Assembly (NCBI GenBank): GCA_029245395.1
Contig: JAQWPL010000018.1
Location: forward strand, 85,963 to 149,962
Direction: 5' to 3'
Source of the DNA: Gammaproteobacteria bacterium
Lineage (GTDB): Bacteria > Pseudomonadota > Gammaproteobacteria > Pseudomonadales > Pseudohongiellaceae
Length of the DNA: 64,000 nt
In this document: in pieces, positions 18,531-27,110 of the stretch
Layout: each line of letters opens with the position of its first letter
How positions within the stretch are numbered: position 1 is the stretch's first letter
Notes under the pieces: generated by a model
What the model saw: the letters and a program-made list of their open reading frames with translations, nothing else
Told to the model about the DNA's origin: nothing
The model's database searches: none
Position numbers and translations under genes: made by a program

Positions 18531-21500
18531 TCAAGCTGTTGCTGTTAATCCAGGGCCTGTGTTGATGGCAGAGGCTTCCAGTTTAGTACCTTTAATATCT
18601 TCCAGGATTACGTACAGGCAGGGTATCAGCAGCAAGGTGATGATGGTCGCAAACACAATGCCAAAAGCCATCGAGGTGGCCATCGGTATCAGGAACTGGG
18701 CCTGCATGCTGGTTTCCAACAGGATTGGCAGCAGGCCGAAAAAGGTCGTCAGAGAGGTGAGCAGGATGGCACGAAAACGACGTGCGCCACCTTTAATTAC
18801 GGCGCTGACAACTTCTTCACCATCGGCTATAGCCTTGTTGACGAAATTCACCAGAATAATGCTGTCATTTACGACAACACCCGAAAGCGCAATGATGCCA
18901 AGGAAAGACATAAAGTTAACGGGAATACCAACTATCAGGTGTCCGACAATGGCGCCCACCATGCCAAAGGGAATTACCCCCATGATCATAATGGGTTGTG
19001 TGTAGGAACGTAGCGGGATTGCCAGCAGGGCGTAAATACCGAAGATGGCGAACATCATGCCCCGGACCATGTCCTGGATGATGCTTTGTTGCTCTGCGGT
19101 GCCGCCATCTTCACGATAATCAACACTGGGATAGCGTGTTCTCAATTCAGGAAAAAAATTATTCTTAATGTCGTTGTTTACGACATTAGGTTCGACCATT
19201 GATTCGATGATGTCTGCATTCACTGCGACCGAACGTTCACCATCTACTCTGTTAATCTGGGCATAACCGGACTGCATATTGAAATCGGCTATCGAAGTGA
19301 AGGGAACGGCTTCGCCATCATTGGTACGGATATACATATCTTCCAGGTCACCAATGGAAATTCTTTCCTCTTCCGGGTAGCGCACCATCACCTTAACTTC
19401 GTCGTCACCACGTTGCAGTCGCTGGGCCTGGGAACCATAAAAGGCATTGCGTACCTGGCTAGACAAATCATTTAGTGTGAAACCCATGACTTCAGCGCGT
19501 GGCAGCAGTTGTAACCTGAGTTCGTCCTTGTTGTTGACAGCTTCATTCTTGATATTGATCAGGCCGCTGTAGGTGCGCAACTTGGCTTCGAGTTCTGATG
19601 CGGCGGCCGTCAGATCATCAGGGTTATTGCTCACAAGCTGGTATGAAATCGGATTGCCGCCAAAAACCTGCCCGGATGAAAAGGTCAGGGACTTCAGGCC
19701 AGGCATGTTTCCTACATAATTTTCCAGATACTGGGTTAACAAGTCTGCATCTATTTGGCTGGGAACATCCTTATCCATTTCGATTGCGGCAGTACCGGAA
19801 GACACACCACTACCAACAATAATGACATGGTCAACTACCTTGGTAGAGATTTCACCGGTTTCTGAATCCTCGAATTCGAATTTGCCGTTGAGAGACAGGG
19901 CGGCATTTTCCAGTTTGTTCATGATGGCACGAGTCTGTTGTTCGGGACTGCCTTCCACCATGGTAACGCTAGCCTGGATGAAGTCACTGGGAATTTCCGG
20001 GAGGAAAACAAGGCGGACCACGCCTCCTAATAGCAGACCTGTCGTAATAATGAACATGCCAATAAAACTGGTAATTGTGATGTAACGGTTTCTAATACAC
20101 TTTTCGACGAAAGGAGAGTAATGAGTATGGACAAAATGGTCGAGCATGGCATTGGCACGATGTGGAATTTTATTGAACCAGCTTTTCGCATTGGGCTTGC
20201 CGAAGTGCACCAGATGAGAAGGTAGAATCAGTTTGGATTCAATTAATGAAAAGACCAGGCAAAGAATGACCACCCAGCCTATTGATTCAGTAAATGCTGC
20301 CGCAAAACCACTGATCATCAGCAGTGGCATAAAGGCAACGATAGTGGTTAATACGCCAAAAGTAGCAGGCAGAGCTACACGATTGGCACCATGTACGATG
20401 CTTTGAGTGCTATGGCCATATTTGGTCATACTATGATGGGCGCTTTCACCGATGATAATGGCATCATCCACCACGATCCCAAGTACCATGATAAAGCCGA
20501 ACAGGCTGAGCATATTCATATCAAGCCCAACAGAAGGCATCAACGCAAAGGCTCCCAGGAACGAAATCGGAATACCTATCACGACCCAGAACGCCAGCTT
20601 GATTTCCAGGAAGATACTGAGAATGATCAGTACCAGGAAAGCTCCCATCAGGAGGTTGCTAGTCATCAGGTCAAGCCTGTCTTGCAGGTAAAAGGAAGAA
20701 TCCGCCCAAACGTCCAGGTTAATTCCTTCTGGCAAAGTTTGTTGGCGTTCATCAACAAAGGTTCTAGCAGCTTGTGCCACTTGCAGCATGTTCTGGTTGC
20801 TGGTGGTCAGGACTGTGAGGCTGATGGATGGTTTGCCGTCAAATCGGGCATAGGTTTCGATATCTTCAAACCCATCAACTATCGTCGCGATATCGCCCAG
20901 TGTGAGGATAGTACCGTCAGTAGTGGTAAGCAGTACTATTTTGTCGAAATCGTGGTAATCATAAGCAATCGCCTGGGTTCGTACCAAAATCTCACCACCT
21001 TCCGTGTCGATGGATCCTGCAGGCAGGTCTAGAGATGAGGCGCGGATACGCTGGGCGATTTGATCAAGAGAAAGTCCATACTTAAGCAGAGTGTTTTCTG
21101 AAACTTCGATACCAATTTCATAGGGACGGTCGCCTGCCATCCTGACAGCGGTGACATCGCTCAGTTCAAGAAGCTCATCTCTGAGTTCCTGGGCTAGTTC
21201 TTTCTGGCTGATCGCATCAATATCACCGTACACTTCAATGCGCAGGGCATCATTTCGCAAGAGGGTGCGGCTTACCGCTGCTGGTTCTGCATCTACCGGG
21301 AAATTGATGATGCCGTCAACACGAGTTTTAACATCATTGAGTACTTCATTGATGTCATAAGACTCATCAACTTCAAGGGTCACCGTGCCGCTGCCTTCGC
21401 GTGACACTGATCGGGTATCTGTCACACCATCAACATCTTCAACGGCTTCTTCAATTAGAATAATGATGCCTCTTTCGACATCTCCAGGAGTTGCTCCAGG

Positions 21501-21674
21501 ATAAGCCATGGTGATCTGGATAGTAGTCAGATCAAAATCCGGCATGGCTTTTTTTGTGATGGTGTACACCGAAAAAAGGCCTGCCATGATGATGACAATC
21601 ATCATCAGGTTTGCAGCAACATGGTTGTTGGCAAACCAGGCAATCAAGCCTTTTTCTTCCTGCAGTGTGTTCAT
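18531..21674 (-). CDS. RND efflux pump, inner-membrane permease (HAE1/AcrB family)
   Basis: 1047 residues, the normal size of an AcrB-type trimeric proton-driven exporter. Twelve membrane helices in two halves with large periplasmic loops are visible. The N-terminal helix is NHVAANLMMIVIIMAGLFSV; helix 4 carries the proton-relay Asp pair in GIVVDDAIIIGE, and the second half has LSGVVVNDSIILVNF. It lies 104 bp downstream of the adaptor gene. No outer-membrane channel gene is adjacent, so the pump presumably shares a TolC-like channel. Substrates are unknown. Confidence 0.94.
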   Translation of the reverse strand: MNTLQEEKGLIAWFANNHVAANLMMIVIIMAGLFSVYTITKKAMPDFDLTTIQITMAYPGATPGDVERGIIILIEEAVEDVDGVTDTRSVSREGSGTVTLEVDESYDINEVLNDVKTRVDGIINFPVDAEPAAVSRTLLRNDALRIEVYGDIDAISQKELAQELRDELLELSDVTAVRMAGDRPYEIGIEVSENTLLKYGLSLDQIAQRIRASSLDLPAGSIDTEGGEILVRTQAIAYDYHDFDKIVLLTTTDGTILTLGDIATIVDGFEDIETYARFDGKPSISLTVLTTSNQNMLQVAQAARTFVDERQQTLPEGINLDVWADSSFYLQDRLDLMTSNLLMGAFLVLIILSIFLEIKLAFWVVIGIPISFLGAFALMPSVGLDMNMLSLFGFIMVLGIVVDDAIIIGESAHHSMTKYGHSTQSIVHGANRVALPATFGVLTTIVAFMPLLMISGFAAAFTESIGWVVILCLVFSLIESKLILPSHLVHFGKPNAKSWFNKIPHRANAMLDHFVHTHYSPFVEKCIRNRYITITSFIGMFIITTGLLLGGVVRLVFLPEIPSDFIQASVTMVEGSPEQQTRAIMNKLENAALSLNGKFEFEDSETGEISTKVVDHVIIVGSGVSSGTAAIEMDKDVPSQIDADLLTQYLENYVGNMPGLKSLTFSSGQVFGGNPISYQLVSNNPDDLTAAASELEAKLRTYSGLINIKNEAVNNKDELRLQLLPRAEVMGFTLNDLSSQVRNAFYGSQAQRLQRGDDEVKVMVRYPEEERISIGDLEDMYIRTNDGEAVPFTSIADFNMQSGYAQINRVDGERSVAVNADIIESMVEPNVVNNDIKNNFFPELRTRYPSVDYREDGGTAEQQSIIQDMVRGMMFAIFGIYALLAIPLRSYTQPIMIMGVIPFGMVGAIVGHLIVGIPVNFMSFLGIIALSGVVVNDSIILVNFVNKAIADGEEVVSAVIKGGARRFRAILLTSLTTFFGLLPILLETSMQAQFLIPMATSMAFGIVFATIITLLLIPCLYVILEDIKGTKLEASAINTGPGLTATA

Positions 21675-21747
21675 GCCTAAATAGTGCTCCGATTTAAATT
21701 TTGTGGGTGACCAGCCGATTTTTCGTGCGAATCAATCTCTTTTAAAA

Positions 21748-21763
21748 ATGAATGACTGTTCAT
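21748..21763. promoter_or_regulatory. Inverted repeat between the two RND genes
   Basis: ATGAA TGACTG TTCAT: perfect 5-bp arms around a 6-bp centre, similar in size and core to the perfect operator upstream of the pump operon. It may be a secondary TetR-type site. Confidence 0.4.
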
Positions 21764-21778
21764 TTTCTATTTAATGAT

Positions 21779-22996
21779 TTACTCGATGGTCTGCAAAGTC
21801 TGCGCGTTACCGTCCACGTAATTGACCTGAACAGAAGCGCCGTTTAGTGGATTTTCGAGGCGAGTGAGAACAACTCTATCGCCATTTTCCAGTCCTCCAG
21901 AAATATAGACATCATCGCCATTAATGGTCAGCACCTCGACTTCTTTAGGCCGTAAACGCCCTTCGGCATCTGCAGTCCAGATGAGGTTACTAGCCTGGAG
22001 TGTATAGCGGGGCAGAACAACGACATCTTCCAGTAAACGGCCCTGAATCTGGGCGTTGACATAGGTGCCGATACGCAGGGGCTCTGAATCCCAGGAATCA
22101 TTGGAATACAGGTTATAGGGATCTTCAATCTGCACCACACTGAACAGCACGCGGGTACGGGTATCCAGCACACCTTCAGTTCGAGTCAATTTTCCAGTCC
22201 ATTGATGATTCTGATTGCCAATTCTGCTGATCAGGTCGACATCAGCGGCATCGGTCAGGCCGTTGGCATTATTGAAATTACCGGTGGGTGTCGGTAGATC
22301 AAGAAAAGCAATTTTGGTTTCAGGGATTGGTAATCTGACTTCTGCATAATCCACAGCAAAAGTTTCTGCAATAGAAGCGCCTGTTATCACATATTGGCCG
22401 ATATCGGTATTTTTTGAGCTTACCAAGCCATCGTAGGGGGCGAAGATGGTTGTTTTTCCAAGATCTGTCTGTGCCTGGATAAGGTCAGCTACAGCAGAGA
22501 CCAGCCTGGCTTTAGCTTCTTCGAGTTGAGGTTTGCGTAGATATAAATCTTTTGCCCGAACGCGAGCTTGTTCTGCTTCCGTCATGCGATCCCATTCCCT
22601 CTGCGCCACATCGGCCTGACCGCGTTCCTGTTCCAGGAGGCTGCGCGCCGTAGCAACACTTGCTTCTGCCCGACTGACAGCAGCCCGATAATTCTGGTCA
22701 TCCAGCCTTATCAGGGTGTTACCTTGTCTGAAAAAGCCGCCAGCTACAAACGCAGGGGAAACCTCAACGACCTGTCCGGATACTTCAGAAACCAGGTTTG
22801 TCCGTGTTCGGGGTTCTACTGTGCCTTGGGAAGGAACTGTAATGTAAGTATCCTGCACAACAACAGCTATAGCATCGACAACCACAATGAGTTGTTGAGG
22901 TTCGTTTTGTTCCGCTTCAGGGCGAGCAAGGCGCAACAGTACAGCTACAGCCACTGCTGCAATGATGATAAGAACTGGCAAGACCTTTTTGAACAT
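21779..22996 (-). CDS. RND efflux periplasmic adaptor (membrane fusion protein)
   Basis: 405 residues. An N-terminal membrane anchor (VLPVLIIIAAVAVAVLL) is followed by the split lipoyl/biotinyl-like domain (ARTRTNLVSEVSGQVVEV-like first half and FAPYDGLVSSKNTDIGQYV second half) with an alpha-helical hairpin between them (RAEASVATARSLLEQERGQA to LVSAVADLIQAQTDLG). The beta-barrel and membrane-proximal domains follow. It links the permease to an outer-membrane channel and is first in the operon, 104 bp before the permease. Confidence 0.93.
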   Translation of the reverse strand: MFKKVLPVLIIIAAVAVAVLLRLARPEAEQNEPQQLIVVVDAIAVVVQDTYITVPSQGTVEPRTRTNLVSEVSGQVVEVSPAFVAGGFFRQGNTLIRLDDQNYRAAVSRAEASVATARSLLEQERGQADVAQREWDRMTEAEQARVRAKDLYLRKPQLEEAKARLVSAVADLIQAQTDLGKTTIFAPYDGLVSSKNTDIGQYVITGASIAETFAVDYAEVRLPIPETKIAFLDLPTPTGNFNNANGLTDAADVDLISRIGNQNHQWTGKLTRTEGVLDTRTRVLFSVVQIEDPYNLYSNDSWDSEPLRIGTYVNAQIQGRLLEDVVVLPRYTLQASNLIWTADAEGRLRPKEVEVLTINGDDVYISGGLENGDRVVLTRLENPLNGASVQVNYVDGNAQTLQTIE

Positions 22997-23190
22997 GAAA
23001 TATTCCTTCCTATACGTCCCTTATTAATTATTCCGGGATTTTCTTCTACCTATTGAAAGACAGTGGCTCGTTACTGTTCCTGGTATATGCCCCAAAAGGC
23101 TATTCATCAGACCGGGAAATTACTGATTAATCACCAGACTGACTATCCGTTTTACGTACAACATACTGATTCGGATTACATTTTTTTAAA

Positions 23191-23208
23191 TATGACTGAC
23201 CAGTCATA
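23191..23208. promoter_or_regulatory. Perfect palindromic operator upstream of the RND operon (TetR-like)
   Basis: ATGACTG AC CAGTCAT is a perfect inverted repeat, extended to 18 bp by flanking T and A, about 195 bp before the adaptor start. Size and sequence resemble operators of TetR/AcrR repressors of efflux pumps. No regulator gene is near. The rest of the 309-bp gap 22997-23305 shows nothing else I can name; the only reading frame there is a 21-codon one that I reject. Confidence 0.6.
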
Positions 23209-23305
23209 AATTTTCAGGAATATTACTCCTTATGTGTCGCTGTAGCAACGGCAAAGGCATAAGTAATGAGGAAAAATATGATTCCAGCCAGGAAAACCGG
23301 GATGT

Positions 23306-23884
23306 TCAGTGTAATGCAGGGGCCAACGGGAGGGAGCGAATAATAGCGGCTTCTATGTCCAACAAACTGGCTAACCTGGGGGATATACGCTCTTCGTCAA
23401 AATAATGCTCGGCAAGTTTTAGAAACAATTGGTAATGTCTTGATTCAGAATCGCTGATTGCCTGATAAAACTGTTTCAGCTTCCCTTTTGGTAATGCGTT
23501 GGCGATAAGCCTAAAGCGTTCAGCACCACGGGCTTCCACGATACTGGCAATTAATAATCGATCAAGCATGTAAGCGTCCTTGCCCTGGTCCATAGCTTTA
23601 TGAAGTCGATTAACGTATTCATCTTTACGATCAGAGGCAGGTACAAGCTTTTTTTCCAAAATAAGGCGTATGACATCCCGGTAATGACTGAGCTCTTCAA
23701 CGGCAAGGTTGAGCATCTCACTGACCAATTCGGGTTTGTCAGGGTAGTGCGAAATCATGGATATGGCCATGCCGGAAGCTTTTTTCTCGCAGCTGGCATG
23801 ATCGAGCAGAAAATTATTGAAATCGGCCATGACAGTGTCGAGCCAGGCCTGTGATGTTTTTTCAGTGAGTTTAAATTCAATCAT
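23306..23884 (-). CDS. miaE: tRNA-(ms2io6A)-hydroxylase
   Basis: 192 residues of the ferritin-like di-iron family. Metal-binding helices are seen in NLAVEELSHYRDVIRLI, SIVEARGAERFRLIAN and ISDSESRHYQLFLKLAE. MiaE uses O2 to hydroxylate the isopentenyl side chain of ms2i6A at position 37 of tRNAs that read U-starting codons. Length and motifs match the bacterial family. It is a single gene followed by the desaturase gene upstream on the same strand, 48 bp apart. Confidence 0.93.
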   Translation of the reverse strand: MIEFKLTEKTSQAWLDTVMADFNNFLLDHASCEKKASGMAISMISHYPDKPELVSEMLNLAVEELSHYRDVIRLILEKKLVPASDRKDEYVNRLHKAMDQGKDAYMLDRLLIASIVEARGAERFRLIANALPKGKLKQFYQAISDSESRHYQLFLKLAEHYFDEERISPRLASLLDIEAAIIRSLPLAPALH

Positions 23885-23932
23885 GGGAATTTAGTGTATC
23901 AGGGCTACCAGCAGGTTGCCCTTAGACAAGGT

Positions 23933-25102
23933 TCAGACTGACTGGTAGGGCAGTGAGGTAAAAGTATCCAGCAGGGCATGCCAGCTTTTTCGCTTGGCAT
24001 TGAGTTCTATTTTTAATAATCGGTAACGTTGGCGTAGATTTTCCAACTCCAGGTCATTCATACGCTCATGCCATTCAGCGGATATCTTCTTCGACCTGAC
24101 CTGGTACCACTGCTGTTTTAGTTCAGACCAGTGATTTAGAGTGTCTACCAACTGTTGGTATTCAGCTTCCAGTTGTTTGCGCCAGTTGCCTGAATCAAAC
24201 ATTTTTTCGCATTTTTCCAGAGCCCTTTGGTATTGGACTTCCATACGAGTCAATTCTTGCCGATAGGTCGAACATAATCGCAGGCTTCGGGCTAGTCCAA
24301 TCCATGAGCAGAACCGAATAAACCATTTTGTCGGATCCCAGTGATACCACTTGATGCCGTTGCGGTAATCCCAGGCGAAGGTGTGATGGTAATTGTGGAA
24401 GCCCTCACCAAAGGTAAACAGTGAAATAATCCAGTTGTCTCTTGCGGTTTGATTTGGGTCGTAGTTGCGGCTACCCCAGATATGGGCAGCAGAATTTATC
24501 AGGTAGGTAAAATGCTGGCTCACTACCAGTCGCAGAAAACCTGCCAGCAGCAAGCTGCCCCAGATATCGCCATGCAACCAACCCAGCAAGACTGGCAGGC
24601 CGATATTCATCAGCAGGAGCATTGCCAGATAATGTTTGCGCTGCCAGACAAGAATAGACTCACCAAGCAAGTCCTGGACATTGCTCAGATCTTCGCGGGT
24701 GCTTTCAAAATCCCGGATCATCCATCCGAAATGGGAATACCAGAAACCTTTGTTTGCTGAATAGGGGTCCTTGTCATCGTCGTCCACATAGAGATGATGC
24801 CTGCGGTGGTCAGAGGCCCAGGTAAGGCAATCATTCTGCAAAGCGCAGGCTCCACCAAGGGCATAAACAAATTTTAGTAGGGGATGTGCCTGGTAAGCTT
24901 TATGGGACCAGAGTCTGTGGTATCCCGCTGTGATGGACATTTCGCAAAAAACCAACAGGGCGAGGAAACAGAGCCATTCATACAAATCATAACCGTAAGT
25001 AAATCCGTACCATGGCACTACCGTGAAAGAAATTATTATCGGAATGCCGAGTACTGAAAGGATTGCCCAGCGAATGGGAGGCTTGGAACTGACTGGCTGC
25101 AT
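23933..25102 (-). CDS. Acyl-CoA/acyl-lipid delta-9 type fatty acid desaturase with coiled-coil C-terminus
   Basis: About 389 residues from the ATG at 25102, where the family similarity begins (MQPVSSKPPIRWAIL); an upstream in-frame start at 25243 would add 47 unconserved residues. Three histidine boxes for the di-iron centre are present: HRLWSH, HRRHH and HNYHH, between four membrane helices. It inserts a cis double bond into saturated fatty acyl chains. The last 110 residues are charged and helical (EVQYQRALEKCEKMF, LENLRQRYRLLKIELNAK) and predicted to coil; not all desaturases have this tail. Confidence 0.9.
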   Translation of the reverse strand: MQPVSSKPPIRWAILSVLGIPIIISFTVVPWYGFTYGYDLYEWLCFLALLVFCEMSITAGYHRLWSHKAYQAHPLLKFVYALGGACALQNDCLTWASDHRRHHLYVDDDDKDPYSANKGFWYSHFGWMIRDFESTREDLSNVQDLLGESILVWQRKHYLAMLLLMNIGLPVLLGWLHGDIWGSLLLAGFLRLVVSQHFTYLINSAAHIWGSRNYDPNQTARDNWIISLFTFGEGFHNYHHTFAWDYRNGIKWYHWDPTKWFIRFCSWIGLARSLRLCSTYRQELTRMEVQYQRALEKCEKMFDSGNWRKQLEAEYQQLVDTLNHWSELKQQWYQVRSKKISAEWHERMNDLELENLRQRYRLLKIELNAKRKSWHALLDTFTSLPYQSV

Positions 25103-25319
25103 TTCTGGTTGTCTATTACTTCTTGGCCCGGTTTCGATAAAAGTATCATATCTGCTTTCGGTGAGTAAACCGGCGTACCTCACAAATTCCACTTTGATTG
25201 ATGAAACCAGAGGGGAAACTGTTAGTTCTTGGCGAAGTAGCAATTTCTAACAGGCTATGAAATAGTAAGACAGATTGGTGAGAATTAATAAAGGCACGAA
25301 GTGAAAGGGCTGATTAACT

Positions 25320-25553
25320 ATGGGTAATGAAAATGACAGCCAGGTAGAAGTGCTGGACGACCTGCAAACACGTCTGGCTTTCCAGGACCAGGCTATCAAT
25401 GATCTAAATGATGTTATTGCTGATCAGCAGAAACAAATTTCCCTTCTGCAGGACCAACTAAAACTGTTGCATGACAGACTAGGTGATTTGTCAGAGTCTG
25501 TAGAATCCAGTCATGACAATAGCAAACAGGATGAGAAACCACCGCACTATTAA
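25320..25553 (+). CDS. slyX: SlyX family protein
   Basis: 77 residues, the typical SlyX length and pattern: LQTRLAFQDQAINDLNDVI, then a heptad coiled coil (QQKQISLLQDQLKLLHDRL), ending in a short PPHY tail. SlyX is a small coiled-coil protein without a defined role, often near slyD. It is divergent from the desaturase and convergent with the membrane cold-shock gene. Confidence 0.88.
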   Translation: MGNENDSQVEVLDDLQTRLAFQDQAINDLNDVIADQQKQISLLQDQLKLLHDRLGDLSESVESSHDNSKQDEKPPHY

Positions 25554-25632
25554 TTACGTGAATAATTAAGTGCTTAAGTAGTGATCTTTTATTGTCCTAT
25601 TTTAATTGCAGGTTTAATTGCAGGGCTATGAG

Positions 25633-26061
25633 TCAGCTTTTGACGGCGGATACATCTTCAGCTTGCAAACCCTTGGATCCCTCGGTCACAGTGAACTCAA
25701 CCCGTTGACCTTCACGCAGGATTTTGTGCCCCTTATCCATGATGGATCGGAAATGGACAAAGATATCCTCTCCATTGTCTCGGGTGATAAAACCAAAACC
25801 TTTGTTGGAACTGAACCACTTGACGCTGCCTGTTTCTTTGACGCCCTTGTTGATGGGCTTACCCTTTTTTCGAGGGGGTTCTTTTTCAGTGTTTATGCCT
25901 TCAGCTGAACTCACCCAAAAACTTGTCAAACAACCACTGACCAGGGCTGTGACAAAAATCGCCAGAACTACAGGAAAAATAGAGTAAAGGTCAATGAAAA
26001 AAGCAATAGCAGCCAGCAATATCGCTACTATTAGGGAAGCAATAAATATTTTAATGTTCAT
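25633..26061 (-). CDS. Membrane-anchored cold-shock domain protein
   Basis: 142 residues. The first 50 form two hydrophobic helices ([20 protein letters not shown] and [20 protein letters not shown]). A basic linker ([12 protein letters not shown]) leads to a complete cold-shock domain from about residue 76: [16 protein letters not shown] contains RNP1 (KGFGFI) and DIFVHF is RNP2. The CSD binds single-stranded nucleic acid; here it is tethered to the inner membrane facing the cytoplasm. Most CspA proteins are about 70 residues and soluble. No partner gene is evident. Confidence 0.87.
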   Translation of the reverse strand: MNIKIFIASLIVAILLAAIAFFIDLYSIFPVVLAIFVTALVSGCLTSFWVSSAEGINTEKEPPRKKGKPINKGVKETGSVKWFSSNKGFGFITRDNGEDIFVHFRSIMDKGHKILREGQRVEFTVTEGSKGLQAEDVSAVKS

Positions 26062-26227
26062 GATTAGCTCAATTGGAAATAGAGTATATTTTATTATTAA
26101 TTATTTCTTGTTCCATGCTTGCAGCACCCGAATAGACAAGACGTGCCAGCAAGCCCGTGATGGTATCACTTTCAGATATGAATTTTAAAGGGGCGAAAGG
26201 AATGTGAAGGTGAAGAAGGCTAAAGAA

Positions 26228-27031
26228 CTACAAAGGCAATGGAATGCCGTTAACCCGGACTTCCCTTTTTAAACTTTCATCTTCGAAATCACGCTCGGGA
26301 ATATCACAATCTTCGAGAATGTTATTGACCCGGCTCCGATCTCTGATAAACAAATCAAGGTCGTATTTTGTGGATACATCCCGCCAGGCAGCTGCGTATT
26401 CGCAATGAAAATCTTCTTCAGGTGGGCGCCAACTGCCAATACCACGGTCGCGCTTTTTGCGGTTGATATCCCGGCTGACTGGGATCAGGTTCAGCGGGTC
26501 ATTGGCAAATTGCATGCGTTTTTGATCATCCCACTGGTAACCATTTGCGGCATTGGCATATGACAAGGGAATTATGTGATCAATTTCCAGTCGGGCGGCA
26601 CGTACAAACTCTTCTCCCGTATAGGGATCTGTCCATTTTCCTTCCCGTATTTCGCAATTGCGGGGGTTGGTCCAGCTGACGGGAACTACACTGGTGGCTT
26701 CAAGTATCTGAATACGCACCGTCTGGCACTGGCTGACCATCATCCAGTGAGGCCAGTCGTCTTTATTATAGAAATCTTCTTGATCCCGGGTATTAATGCT
26801 GGTTTTGAGGCGGGTGGAAAAGCTATAACGGGATGGCGCTTGCCGACAAGCCTGCTGATGACAATGATATTCACCATAGTAATCATAATGACCACCATTT
26901 AGATCAATATTTTTTTCCAGATGGGCAAGGGCTGTTAAAGGGCTCAGGCACAGGGTAAGCAGAGAAAGCCGTTTAAGCTGGGTAAATAAGCTCAGTGCTG
27001 CTGATGTAAAATTCGGCTTCAGATTGGTCAT
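26228..27031 (-). CDS. Exported HNH-type endonuclease
   Basis: 267 residues. A signal peptide-like stretch (LSLLTLCLSPLTALA) is followed by a His/Cys-rich segment (NGGHYDYYGEYHCHQQAC) seen in other exported nucleases. The HNH core is in the C-terminal half: LEIDHIIPLSYA, then NDPLNLIPVSRDINRKKRD. This looks like the DUF1524/GmrSD-C type HNH fold, which hydrolyses DNA or RNA with a metal ion. An extracellular nutritional nuclease is the likeliest role; the neighbours give no other hint. Confidence 0.82.
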   Translation of the reverse strand: MTNLKPNFTSAALSLFTQLKRLSLLTLCLSPLTALAHLEKNIDLNGGHYDYYGEYHCHQQACRQAPSRYSFSTRLKTSINTRDQEDFYNKDDWPHWMMVSQCQTVRIQILEATSVVPVSWTNPRNCEIREGKWTDPYTGEEFVRAARLEIDHIIPLSYANAANGYQWDDQKRMQFANDPLNLIPVSRDINRKKRDRGIGSWRPPEEDFHCEYAAAWRDVSTKYDLDLFIRDRSRVNNILEDCDIPERDFEDESLKREVRVNGIPLPL

Positions 27032-27110
27032 AATCTTCTCCCGTAACCGGCCTTTATATTAGACATTTATCGAGGGCAACTCGTTGATAAAACTGGAAAT
27101 ATTCAGAGTT

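Noticed and set aside
20391..21032. 213-codon frame antisense to the RND permease
   Set aside because: It lies wholly within a strongly conserved gene, has no recognisable domain and looks like a shadow of its codon bias.
23279..23344. Short plus-strand frame (21 codons) overlapping the end of miaE
   Set aside because: No ribosome site, no similarity, and it runs into miaE on the other strand.
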